Positions 42,037-49,871 of a DNA stretch of 64,000 bases are shown here, one piece after another. The notes under the pieces were generated by a model, which saw only the letters and a program-made list of their open reading frames with translations, was not told where the DNA came from and did no database searches. The stretch comes from JBEOJY01 sp040275305. GTDB taxonomy: Bacteria; Pseudomonadota; Alphaproteobacteria; UBA9219. The position numbers and the translations under genes are program-made. The stretch covers positions 1 through 64,000 of the forward strand of contig JBEOJY010000005.1 in assembly GCA_040275305.1 (NCBI GenBank), written 5' to 3'. The number at the start of each line of letters is the position of its first letter. Within the stretch, counting starts at the first letter, position 1.

Positions 42037-43656
42037 TCACAAACATAGGCGGGTTTCGTAAAGGTCGGGCAGGTCGTTTTCGAGCAGGACGACGTCGTTT
42101 GCGCGCAGGTTTTGGCCTAGCCATAAACGCGCGGCGGCGAAGGATGGGACAGGTTGGATCAGTTTTTGCGGTTCGACGGATTGGAAGCCTTCGACGAAAG
42201 TTGGTATGCGGTCGGCTGCGACCGCCAGAACGATGTCGGCATATTTTGCCGCCTCGCGTCCTAGTTCGCGGTGCGCTTGGTCGTGTTTGTCACCCATCTC
42301 CACAAGGCCGGGCGTTACGAGGATGCAACGGCCTTTTTGTGTTTCTCCTAGTTGTCTCAGAAGCTTCAGCGCTGATTTGAAGCCGAGCGGGTTCGCGTTA
42401 TAGGCGTCGTCGATCGTGAAGGTTCCGTCCGTTTGCGGTTTGACTTCTAGGCGGTGTTGGATTTGCGGAACGGTGCGAAGGGCCGCGCTGGCGCGTTCGG
42501 CGGGGATGCCGAGCGAGAGCGCGGTCGCGAAGGCTAGAGCGACGTTGCCGACGTGATGCTCGCCATAGAGGGGGACGAACAGGGCGTGCGTATGACCTTG
42601 ATGGCGCATGCTTATGGTTAGGCCGGTCGCGGTTTGTTCGAATTTTTCGATGACCATATCGGCGTCGGGGCTTTGGCCGCAGACGATAAAGCGCGCGCGT
42701 TCCCGCGCGACGAATTCTCGCGCGTAGTCTTGCGCCAGCACGCTTTCATGGATGATAATGGGCTGCTTTGCGTTGGCGAGGACGGCTTCGGCTAACTCGA
42801 ATTTGGTTCGCGCGACGTTGTCGAGCGTTTTGAAGCGTTCGACGTGCGCTTCGCCGATGGCGGTGATGATCCCGGCCTTTGGCGGCGTGAGATCGCACAG
42901 TCGCGCGATGGAGCCGCGCCCGTAGGCCCCCATTTCGACGATGAAGAATTTGCACCCGTCGTCTAGATTTTCGCGGATGATGCGCGAAACTCCCATCAGG
43001 GTGTTGACGCTTCCCGGCGTGTAGAGCGTCGGCGCGTTGACGCGCAGGATGTGTCCGAGGATGTGCTTGACGGAAGTTTTGCCGAAGGAGCCAGTCACGC
43101 CGACAGTTTCGGGGTTGACTTCGGCTAATCTTGCGCGAGCTTCGTCCATGATCTTCTTTTTTATGGCCTGTTCGAAGGGGCTGAGGAGGCCGTTGCCCCA
43201 GGTCAACATCAGGGGGATTATTTGAATCGCGAGAATCCAGATCAATGGGGTCGGTAGCGCGGAGAGGGGATAGGTGGCGAGCAGGCAGAGCGCGAAGGCC
43301 AGCGCGTGGATCCGCTTGGCGCGGCTCGTCATCACGAGCTTCTTTTTAGCGGCCTTTATGGGATTTTGCTCGCGAAGGGCGGCTGTCAAGAACAGCAAGG
43401 CGAAGCTTAGGCCTGCCAGCAGGGTTAGCATGCGCGGTTGCAGCGCCGTGAAGCGGTGTAGGGCATAGAGCGCGCCGGAGAGCAGAGCGGCGTTGAGGGT
43501 CGCGCGTTGGTCGAACGAGCGCGTTTTGATCAGCCAGCGCAGGAAGCGGGGGCTGTCATATTCTTCCTGTTGATAGATATGGAGGTAGGTCAAGAGTCTG
43601 CGCCATGCGAAGAAGGCGAAGGCGGCTAGCGCCAGCAAGGAGGCAAGTACGGTCAT
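42037..43656 (-). CDS. Membrane-anchored MurF-like Mur ligase
   Basis: 539 aa from ATG 43656, which overlaps the hydrolase stop by TGATG. Residues about 1-165 hold around five hydrophobic segments not found in canonical MurF. Residues about 185-540 form a Mur ligase: ATP site VGVTGSFGKTSVKHILGHI (Thr/Ser after the Lys), FIVEMGAYGRGSIARLCDLT, GEHHVGNVALAFA, and MurF-type TIDDAYNANPLGFKSAL, then TPGLVEMG. MurF adds D-Ala-D-Ala to UDP-MurNAc-tripeptide. The membrane domain suggests a dedicated, non-housekeeping role. It is grouped with a hydrolase, a VanX-like and a Ddl-like gene. Confidence 0.8.
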   Translation of the reverse strand: MTVLASLLALAAFAFFAWRRLLTYLHIYQQEEYDSPRFLRWLIKTRSFDQRATLNAALLSGALYALHRFTALQPRMLTLLAGLSFALLFLTAALREQNPIKAAKKKLVMTSRAKRIHALAFALCLLATYPLSALPTPLIWILAIQIIPLMLTWGNGLLSPFEQAIKKKIMDEARARLAEVNPETVGVTGSFGKTSVKHILGHILRVNAPTLYTPGSVNTLMGVSRIIRENLDDGCKFFIVEMGAYGRGSIARLCDLTPPKAGIITAIGEAHVERFKTLDNVARTKFELAEAVLANAKQPIIIHESVLAQDYAREFVARERARFIVCGQSPDADMVIEKFEQTATGLTISMRHQGHTHALFVPLYGEHHVGNVALAFATALSLGIPAERASAALRTVPQIQHRLEVKPQTDGTFTIDDAYNANPLGFKSALKLLRQLGETQKGRCILVTPGLVEMGDKHDQAHRELGREAAKYADIVLAVAADRIPTFVEGFQSVEPQKLIQPVPSFAAARLWLGQNLRANDVVLLENDLPDLYETRLCL

Positions 43657-44441
43657 CAACGCTTATCCATCGTTTCCATGAAGGCGAGCAACTTTTTTAG
43701 CATGGTATGCCGTCCAGTGTTTAGCACGGTGTAGTGGTCCTGTTGTGGAAGAATGGAGAGTTCCGCGTTTGGGATCAAGCGGCGGTAGGATTTGCCTATA
43801 TCCGGAGGGGCTTCGGTATCATCGCCGCCATAGACAAGCTGCGTGGGGCAGGTCACGCGGCGGGCTTGTTCCGAAAGGTTTTCACGGACGACGTTGACAA
43901 AAATGGGGCGCATAGGGCCGGCGTTGCGGTAGTCCGAGCTGCCGAATTTTTCGCGCAGCTTGTCGATGTCCTGATGGATCAGCGGCGCTATATGTTTCAG
44001 CGTTTTGAACGCGGCGACACGCGCGCGCATTCTGAGCGTCTGCATGAGCGTGCGATGGCGGGGAAGTCCTGCTGCGGCGATCAAGAACAGGCCGTCCACG
44101 AGGTTGGGATGACGCGCCGCGAGTTGGATTCCTACACGGCCTCCGAAGGAGTGGCCGACCCAGAGGATGGTTTTGAGGTTGGGCTTTGCCCGATAGGGGG
44201 CGAGCAGTTCCGCCATGGCGTCGGCATATTCCGCCGTCGTCCAGTTATCGGGCGGTTTGGGCGACTGGCCGAAGCCGGGGAAGTCTATCTGGAGATGCGC
44301 GGCGCGGGGGGCCAGCGCTTGCGCGCAGGCGTCGAAGGCGTGGCCGTCATGTCCCCAGCCATGGCCCCAGACGATCAGCGTTGAGGCTTGATCGACGGGG
44401 AGGCCGGAGAGCGTTTGCGCGATGGGGAGGGTAGCAGTCAT
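43656..44441 (-). CDS. Alpha/beta-fold hydrolase
   Basis: 261 aa from ATG 44441; a start 12 codons earlier is possible. The nucleophile elbow is LWVGHSFGGRVGIQLA, the oxyanion region LIVWGHGWGHDGHAF, the acidic residue in VYGGDDTEAPPDIG and the catalytic His in LPQQDHYTVLNTGR. Substrate unknown. Translationally coupled to the MurF-like ligase, so a role linked to cell-wall precursors is likely, possibly hydrolysis of an ester or amide. Confidence 0.85.
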   Translation of the reverse strand: MTATLPIAQTLSGLPVDQASTLIVWGHGWGHDGHAFDACAQALAPRAAHLQIDFPGFGQSPKPPDNWTTAEYADAMAELLAPYRAKPNLKTILWVGHSFGGRVGIQLAARHPNLVDGLFLIAAAGLPRHRTLMQTLRMRARVAAFKTLKHIAPLIHQDIDKLREKFGSSDYRNAGPMRPIFVNVVRENLSEQARRVTCPTQLVYGGDDTEAPPDIGKSYRRLIPNAELSILPQQDHYTVLNTGRHTMLKKLLAFMETMDKR

Positions 44442-44532
44442 GCTCTTTGAACAACATCGGATTCCGCATCTTCTCATTCAGCTTTGTTGAATGCGTCGCG
44501 CGGAATGACCGCCCTTTCTGCTTTTCAAGATT

Positions 44533-45405
44533 TCATCGGGACTGAGTATATTCAAGCGTGACCTGTATAAACAGGGGACAAATCTCCTCTACAGGTTCCG
44601 GGCTTTCCGTATACCCATACCATGCGGATCGGGGAGCGTCAGCAAGGCGGAGTTCTTGGGCGTGGAAGACGTGCATCTGGTCGCCAAAATCGAAGTGCCA
44701 GAATTCGAGCGGGTAGTTGACGAAGCCTTCGCGGGTCATGGCTTGGTGGAGAATACGCCTGTTGACAAGAGCTGGGTGGGTTTCGCTGATTTCTTCATCT
44801 TCATATCGGCGCTCATAGGCGTCGGTATAGACGATGGGCGAAAGCTCGTCGAAACGTCCTCCCATATCGAGCCGATGCCCTGAAGCGATTTCTTCCAGCG
44901 TGACGTCGACTGCGCCTCCGCAGGCGTGCACGGGCCATGTCGTAGGATCGTCGCGATTGAATCTTGTTGGGTCTGATACGATCTTGAGCATGGTTTGCTT
45001 GCGCTCTTCAGCGGTTGCGTTCGGCATATCCCGCTGTGTTTGGCGGTCGAAGAACGTCCACAGACCTTGCTGGCACGCGACGCTACGATAAGCGTCGAGA
45101 ACCACCACCCGGGTTCCTATGGATTCCAGTCTTTGGTTTATCTTGACGAGTTTCTCAGCGACGGCGCGGCGGCACCAGACATGCCGGGTTGCGCCTTCAA
45201 TTGGGGCGTTATATGGCCAATTTTTACCATCGTCACGCGCGTAGAAATTTTCGCAGGCGATGCCGTAGTCTTCCAGCTTGACGAGCGGTTCACTGGATCG
45301 GGGATCGTTCGCGTCGAAGGGAACGTCGTGGTAGGTTCCAACATCTGGAGGCGTGTTGAGGATCGGGATGCGATAATCCGGTGACGGCGAGCGTTTTGTC
45401 GGCAT
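44533..45405 (-). CDS. VanX-like D-Ala-D-Ala dipeptidase (M15D family)
   Basis: 290 aa from ATG 45405. A longer frame reaching 45975 runs antisense through the Ddl-like gene and gives an implausible Arg/His-rich N-terminus. Zn site and catalytic residues: VVLDAYRSVACQQGLW (substrate Arg), PVHACGGAVDVTLEE (His-x6-Asp) and LEFWHFDFGDQM (Glu and His). VanX enzymes hydrolyse D-Ala-D-Ala; in other bacteria close relatives act in D-Ala recycling. It lies 75 bases divergent from the Ddl-like gene. Confidence 0.82.
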   Translation of the reverse strand: MPTKRSPSPDYRIPILNTPPDVGTYHDVPFDANDPRSSEPLVKLEDYGIACENFYARDDGKNWPYNAPIEGATRHVWCRRAVAEKLVKINQRLESIGTRVVVLDAYRSVACQQGLWTFFDRQTQRDMPNATAEERKQTMLKIVSDPTRFNRDDPTTWPVHACGGAVDVTLEEIASGHRLDMGGRFDELSPIVYTDAYERRYEDEEISETHPALVNRRILHQAMTREGFVNYPLEFWHFDFGDQMHVFHAQELRLADAPRSAWYGYTESPEPVEEICPLFIQVTLEYTQSR

Positions 45406-45480
45406 TGACTTTCTCTTGCGGCTGTTATCATCCTTGGCAGCGCTGTTTCCGGTTTTCTCCAGCCAAGGCTTTTCATACCG

Positions 45481-46713
45481 ATGACCAGTCAGAAAACAAG
45501 AGTTCTCGTTCTTTTCGGCGGGCGCTCGCCTGAACATGACGTTAGCATTATTTCGGGCCTGCAGGCTATGGCGGCGCTTGATCCGGAACGCTACGAGGCT
45601 ATTCCGCTCTATATCGCGCCGGATGGGGCGTGGCTGGTTGGTGAAGCTTTGCGCGAGCGCGGGTTCTATATCCCAAGCGAGGAGCAGCGCGCGGAGAAAT
45701 TGACGCCAGTTACGCTGAATTTGACACCCGGCAAGACGCCTTATCTTGTTACGCGGCCACGCTCGGTCTGGCAGAAGGCCAGAACCATTCCGTTCGATGT
45801 CGCGATGCCCGTCTTTCATGGACTGGTGGGCGAAGATGGCCAGATTCAGGGGCTGTTCGAGGTGGCGGGCGCGCCGTATGTGGGCATGCGCACGATGGCT
45901 TCGGCGGTGCTGATGGACAAGGCTGCGACCAAGCGCATGATGGCGGGCACGGGAGTTCCGCAGCTTGCCTACCATGAAATTCGACGGCCAGCTCAGGGCG
46001 TTTTATTGACAGTCAACGAACTGGAACCGATTTTGAAGGGGGCGACGTTTCCGGCCTGCATCAAGCCCGCGCATCTGGGCAGCAGCATCGGAGTCGCGCA
46101 GGTCAAAAATCTTCAGGAGGTTTCGGACGTGCTGGCGGCCAGCATTTTTCCTTATGACGATTTGGCTTTGTTGGAGCCGTTCGTCGAGAATCTTGTCGAA
46201 TACAATGTCGCCGTGTGCCGCGTGAAAGGGAAGATCGTAACCTCAGCGATCGAACGGCCCAAGCGGTCGAGCGAGTTGTTGGACTTCAAGACGAAATATA
46301 TGTCGGGAGGCAACGGCAAGCAGGGCGGCGGAAAAGCAGGCGGCGCGAAGACTCCGGGCCAGAGCAGCGAGGGGATGTTGTCGCTTACGCGAGAGATCAA
46401 CCCCAAGATTCCAGAGGCGTTCGAAGCTAATCTGCGCAAGTGGGCGGTGGAGGTCTTTTCCTGCGTCGTCGGGTCCGGCGCGCCGCGCCTTGATTTCATG
46501 TGCAACAGCGCGACGGGCGAGGCGTGGTTTAACGAGGCTAATCCGTGTCCGGGATCGTTCGGCTATTTCCTGTGGGAGGCCGCGACACGGAATCCGATGT
46601 TGTTTTCGGAGCTGCTTGACAATCTCATCGCCGAGGCGCTGGAGCTGCACAGACGCGCACAGATTCCGCTCGATCCGACGCCTCAAGAGGCGCGGTTGTT
46701 TCCGAGAAAGTAA
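45481..46713 (+). CDS. D-Ala-D-Ala ligase-like ATP-grasp enzyme
   Basis: 410 aa, about 100 longer than DdlB. N-terminal VLFGGRSPEHDVSIISGLQA, the LVGEDGQIQGLFEVAGAPYVG segment and CIKPAHLGSSIGVAQV are Ddl hallmarks, with the catalytic APRLDFMCN. The C-terminal metal-site segment reads FNEANPCPGSFGYFLWEA rather than the usual NE-x-N-T-x-P-G-F/M-T. A Gly/Lys-rich insert (GGNGKQGGGKAGGAK) lies at about residues 278-292. It may make D-Ala-D-Ala or another D-Ala-D-X pair. Divergent from the VanX-like gene. Confidence 0.78.
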   Translation: MTSQKTRVLVLFGGRSPEHDVSIISGLQAMAALDPERYEAIPLYIAPDGAWLVGEALRERGFYIPSEEQRAEKLTPVTLNLTPGKTPYLVTRPRSVWQKARTIPFDVAMPVFHGLVGEDGQIQGLFEVAGAPYVGMRTMASAVLMDKAATKRMMAGTGVPQLAYHEIRRPAQGVLLTVNELEPILKGATFPACIKPAHLGSSIGVAQVKNLQEVSDVLAASIFPYDDLALLEPFVENLVEYNVAVCRVKGKIVTSAIERPKRSSELLDFKTKYMSGGNGKQGGGKAGGAKTPGQSSEGMLSLTREINPKIPEAFEANLRKWAVEVFSCVVGSGAPRLDFMCNSATGEAWFNEANPCPGSFGYFLWEAATRNPMLFSELLDNLIAEALELHRRAQIPLDPTPQEARLFPRK

Positions 46714-46717
46714 CGGG

Positions 46718-48964
46718 TCAGTCGGTTTGACGGAATTCGTTAGAGAAGGACCCTCCGGTCGCCGAGTCTGTTTGCGCGCCGCCGAGGTTTTTCAGGAAGA
46801 GATGGAATACGACGGATGTTCCATTTTTCGTGTCGGCGCGGGTTGTGTTGTCATGCGCAACCGTGACGCCAAAAATAAAACATTCGTCCGTGTAGCTTAA
46901 TCCAACTGTCGTGGTGCGGGGGCCGGGTTGTGGGTTGAAGACATGCACATGGCTTGCGGTGAAATCCCAGTATTTGGCGAAGTGCGCGTTAAAACCTGGG
47001 ATGATTTCGTCGACCTTGCTGGTTGCGCCTGTGGTGTCAAGGTGATAGCCGGAGATGTAGCGGATGTATGGGCGGAAAGCGCGGGTGCCGATTGAGACGC
47101 GGGCGTCCTGAAACTGCGGCGCGAGAGTCGCATGATCGAGACGGAAACCGTAATTCGCTTCGAACCATGATGTCGGGCGAAGATCTAGGCGTCCCACATA
47201 GTCCGACCAGTGGTTGCGAAGCCCTGATAGTCCGGGGAAATTATCGTTACGGCTGAAATTGTAGCTCTGGCCGCCGAACAGCTCCATGCGCGCGCCGCCT
47301 TGCGAGGTGACGGATTGCCGCAGACCGTAAGTCGCGCGGGTGCCGCCTTCGAACAGATCGTTGCCGTTGAAACGGTTGGAGGCGAACAGGTTGGTTTCGT
47401 CGAACTGCACGTTGAGGCTGTCTTCGTTTGGTTGCTTCTGAGAGACCGTGACATCGGGCGCGGCGGTCAGTTGGAGAATCGGTTCGACCAAATGCTGGTA
47501 GCCTTTGCCGTTGCGCATAAGCGGATAACGCATTGTGGCGCTGGCCTGTTCGAACTGGCGGGCCATGGCGACATTGTTGTAGACGGCATTCGATCCGTCG
47601 GTCGCAATGACGTTGTCCGCCCACCAAGCATTGACTCTGCCTTGCGCGTTGAGGTCTGTCACAAGGCCGATATCCGAGATCAGGCGGCGATCCCATCCGG
47701 CTTTGAGCGTAAGTCTGCGCGTGTTGGGTCCTTGTTGCCATAAAGCCTGATTGGCGTTGTCACGGGAGGTGACAAGCAATCCGCCGTCGAACGACCAACG
47801 TCCGCCCAAGGTTTGGCCAGGCTCGCCCAAGGCGCTGAATTTGGCTTGCGGCAAGACCAGGGGTTGCACCTGTTGCGTGCCGGGGCGGAGATCCTCGAAC
47901 GCATAGGCGTTGATTGAGGCGAAGTTCCTTCCCCGGAATCCTTCCAGATAGGCGCGGCTGATCAGGTTGTCGGTCGATGTGATGCGGTAACGTTGGAGAT
48001 AGCTTTTGTCCGAAGCGAAATTGACTTCGGTTCCCGCGCGCCAAACGTTGTCAATGTTATAGAGAAACGAGCCGAATAGGTGGCCGCGCCATTGTTTGCC
48101 TCTGTCAATGCCTGTGTCGCTGATGAGCTCTGTGTGGACGAAGGAGCCGTCAAGATTCAGGAATCCATCGGCGAAGCGCTTACGGAAGGAGCTGCCCAGT
48201 TGGGCGGTGTCGTTGACGCTGAAAGTAGGCGCGATGACGGCGTCCATATCGGGCGCGATGTCGAAATAATACGGCACCCGCACGAAGCCGCCCAAGGTTT
48301 GCGATGTGCCGGGGGTAACCGTCAGGAGGCCTTGCCTACGCTTGACGGTTGGATCGGGGCCGGAGAGGTAGGGGGTGTAGAGGACGGGCACGCCTGCGAA
48401 ATCAAGCGTCGCGTCGCGGTAGTAGATATCGTGCTCGACGTTGTCGTGCGTGACGGTTTCGGCGCGGATTTGCCATAGCGGCAGCTTGTCGGGATTTTCA
48501 CGGCAGACATTGCACGACGTGTAGACGCCTTTGTCGGCTACGACATAGCGGCCTTCGTATCGTTGCACGCTGCGCGCGGCGAGGCGCGAATGGTCGGGGA
48601 ACAGGATGCTGATGTTTTCGGCGAAGGCCCGTTTGAGGTCGCCTGTGACTTCTTCCGATTCCGCGAACTGCACTTCGCCGGAAGGGGCCAGCATCACGAC
48701 ATGGCCTTCGGCGCGGGCGACCTGCGACCGTTGATTGTAGGTCACGCGGTCGGCTTTCAGGATATAGCCGTCGCGCGCGATTTCGACGTTGCCTTCCGCG
48801 ATCAGCAGGCTGGCGTTCTGGTCCTGCATCATGTGGTTGGCGCTGATGAGCGTTTCGCTATCTTCACTGGCGGCGGTCGCAGGCGATGGCATGGCCAGCC
48901 CGCAGTTTAAGGCGGCGGTCGTCGCAAGTAGCAGCAGGCGGTGGATGGTCGTCTTAGATCCCAT
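46718..48964 (-). CDS. lptD: LPS-assembly protein LptD
   Basis: 748 aa from ATG 48964 (a frame to 49066 is unlikely). Signal peptide near residues 8-30, then the OstA-like N-domain (SLLIAEGNVEIARDGYILKA, AEGHVVMLAPSGEVQFAE) and a large beta-barrel (LGGFVRVPYYFDIAPDMDAV onward). Two Cys in TSCNVCRENP lie in the periplasmic part. LptD with LptE inserts LPS in the outer leaflet, which argues for a Gram-negative outer membrane. It converges with the Ddl-like gene. Confidence 0.93.
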   Translation of the reverse strand: MGSKTTIHRLLLLATTAALNCGLAMPSPATAASEDSETLISANHMMQDQNASLLIAEGNVEIARDGYILKADRVTYNQRSQVARAEGHVVMLAPSGEVQFAESEEVTGDLKRAFAENISILFPDHSRLAARSVQRYEGRYVVADKGVYTSCNVCRENPDKLPLWQIRAETVTHDNVEHDIYYRDATLDFAGVPVLYTPYLSGPDPTVKRRQGLLTVTPGTSQTLGGFVRVPYYFDIAPDMDAVIAPTFSVNDTAQLGSSFRKRFADGFLNLDGSFVHTELISDTGIDRGKQWRGHLFGSFLYNIDNVWRAGTEVNFASDKSYLQRYRITSTDNLISRAYLEGFRGRNFASINAYAFEDLRPGTQQVQPLVLPQAKFSALGEPGQTLGGRWSFDGGLLVTSRDNANQALWQQGPNTRRLTLKAGWDRRLISDIGLVTDLNAQGRVNAWWADNVIATDGSNAVYNNVAMARQFEQASATMRYPLMRNGKGYQHLVEPILQLTAAPDVTVSQKQPNEDSLNVQFDETNLFASNRFNGNDLFEGGTRATYGLRQSVTSQGGARMELFGGQSYNFSRNDNFPGLSGLRNHWSDYVGRLDLRPTSWFEANYGFRLDHATLAPQFQDARVSIGTRAFRPYIRYISGYHLDTTGATSKVDEIIPGFNAHFAKYWDFTASHVHVFNPQPGPRTTTVGLSYTDECFIFGVTVAHDNTTRADTKNGTSVVFHLFLKNLGGAQTDSATGGSFSNEFRQTD

Positions 48965-49064
48965 GGCCTTATGGATTGCCAGATCGCGCGGGAGAGGACA
49001 AGGTGCAATAGGCGGTGGATTTGTTTCTTCTTTGAAGCTTTGCCAAGATATGCCTAGATAGGGC

Positions 49065-49871
49065 ATGGCGAATATGGATCACATTTCCTCGACGGCGATG
49101 GTGCTGGCGGCGGGCATGGGCGTTAGGATGCGGCCTTTGACGCTGGAAAAGCCTAAGCCGTTGCTTGAGGTCGGCGGAAGGACGATGCTGGATCTCGCGT
49201 TGGATCGGCTGGTGGAGGTTGGCATTCGGCGGGCCGTCGTTAATGCCTATTATCTCGGCAACATGATCGAGGCGCATGTGGCGCGGCGAAACGATATTGA
49301 AATTGTCGTGTCGCGTGAGGCCGAATTGCTCGACACAGGCGGAGGAATCAGGAATGCGCTTGCTCAGTTTGGAGGCAAGCCCTTCTTTGCCTTGAACGCG
49401 GATTTGCCTTGGCGCGACATGGGCGATCCTGCGCTGGCAAGAATGGCGCGGGCGTGGGACGCGGCGGCGATGGACGCGCTTTTGCTTGTGATGCCGACGC
49501 GCAAGGCCAGAGGGTTTTCGCCGGACGGTGATTTCGGGATGGATTTATCGGATGCGGCAGGATTGTCGATGGCCCCCCTCCCTAGCCCTCCCCACGAGGG
49601 GGAGGAAATCTCGCTGGGATTGTTGCGGCGGGCGGGTGTCGCGACACCGAGGCCGTATGTGATGCTGTCGGCGCAGATCGCGAAACCGGAGTTTTACGCG
49701 GCTATGCCTGAGCGCGTGTTTTCCAATAACCGGATTTGGGACGAGGCTGAGCGTAAGCAGCGGCTTTATGGGATTGTCCATGATGGCAGTTGCTATCACG
49801 TCGGCAGGCCCGAAGATTTGCTCCGCGCGAACGAGCTGTTGTCGTCCGGCGCAGGATGGGATGTTGCGTGA
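49065..49871 (+). CDS. murU: MurU-like nucleotidyltransferase with in-frame palindrome insert
   Basis: 268 aa. AMVLAAGMGVRMRPLTLEKP with KPLLEVGGRTMLD is the nucleotide-sugar transferase signature, and FFALNADLPWRD the metal-binding segment. It resembles MurNAc-1-phosphate uridylyltransferase MurU, matching the AmgK domain at 3210. Residues about 169-180 (MAPLPSPPHEGE) are encoded by a GC-rich palindromic repeat (49569-49605) that also occurs between genes. It is divergent from lptD and overlaps addB by TGATG. Other NDP-sugar specificity is possible. Confidence 0.85.
   Translation: MANMDHISSTAMVLAAGMGVRMRPLTLEKPKPLLEVGGRTMLDLALDRLVEVGIRRAVVNAYYLGNMIEAHVARRNDIEIVVSREAELLDTGGGIRNALAQFGGKPFFALNADLPWRDMGDPALARMARAWDAAAMDALLLVMPTRKARGFSPDGDFGMDLSDAAGLSMAPLPSPPHEGEEISLGLLRRAGVATPRPYVMLSAQIAKPEFYAAMPERVFSNNRIWDEAERKQRLYGIVHDGSCYHVGRPEDLLRANELLSSGAGWDVA
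49569..49605. repeat. GC-rich palindromic repeat inside murU
   Basis: GATGGCCCCCCTCCCTAGCC then CTCCCCACGAGGGGGAGG is near-identical to the repeat at 56639-56677 and related to 4765-4893 and 56521-56555. Here it is 37 bases inside a coding sequence and keeps the reading frame. Confidence 0.85.

Noticed and set aside
45406..45975. 190-residue N-terminal extension of the VanX-like gene
   Set aside because: It runs antisense through the Ddl-like gene, is Arg/His-rich and unlike any dipeptidase N-terminus. ATG 45405 gives a family-like start.
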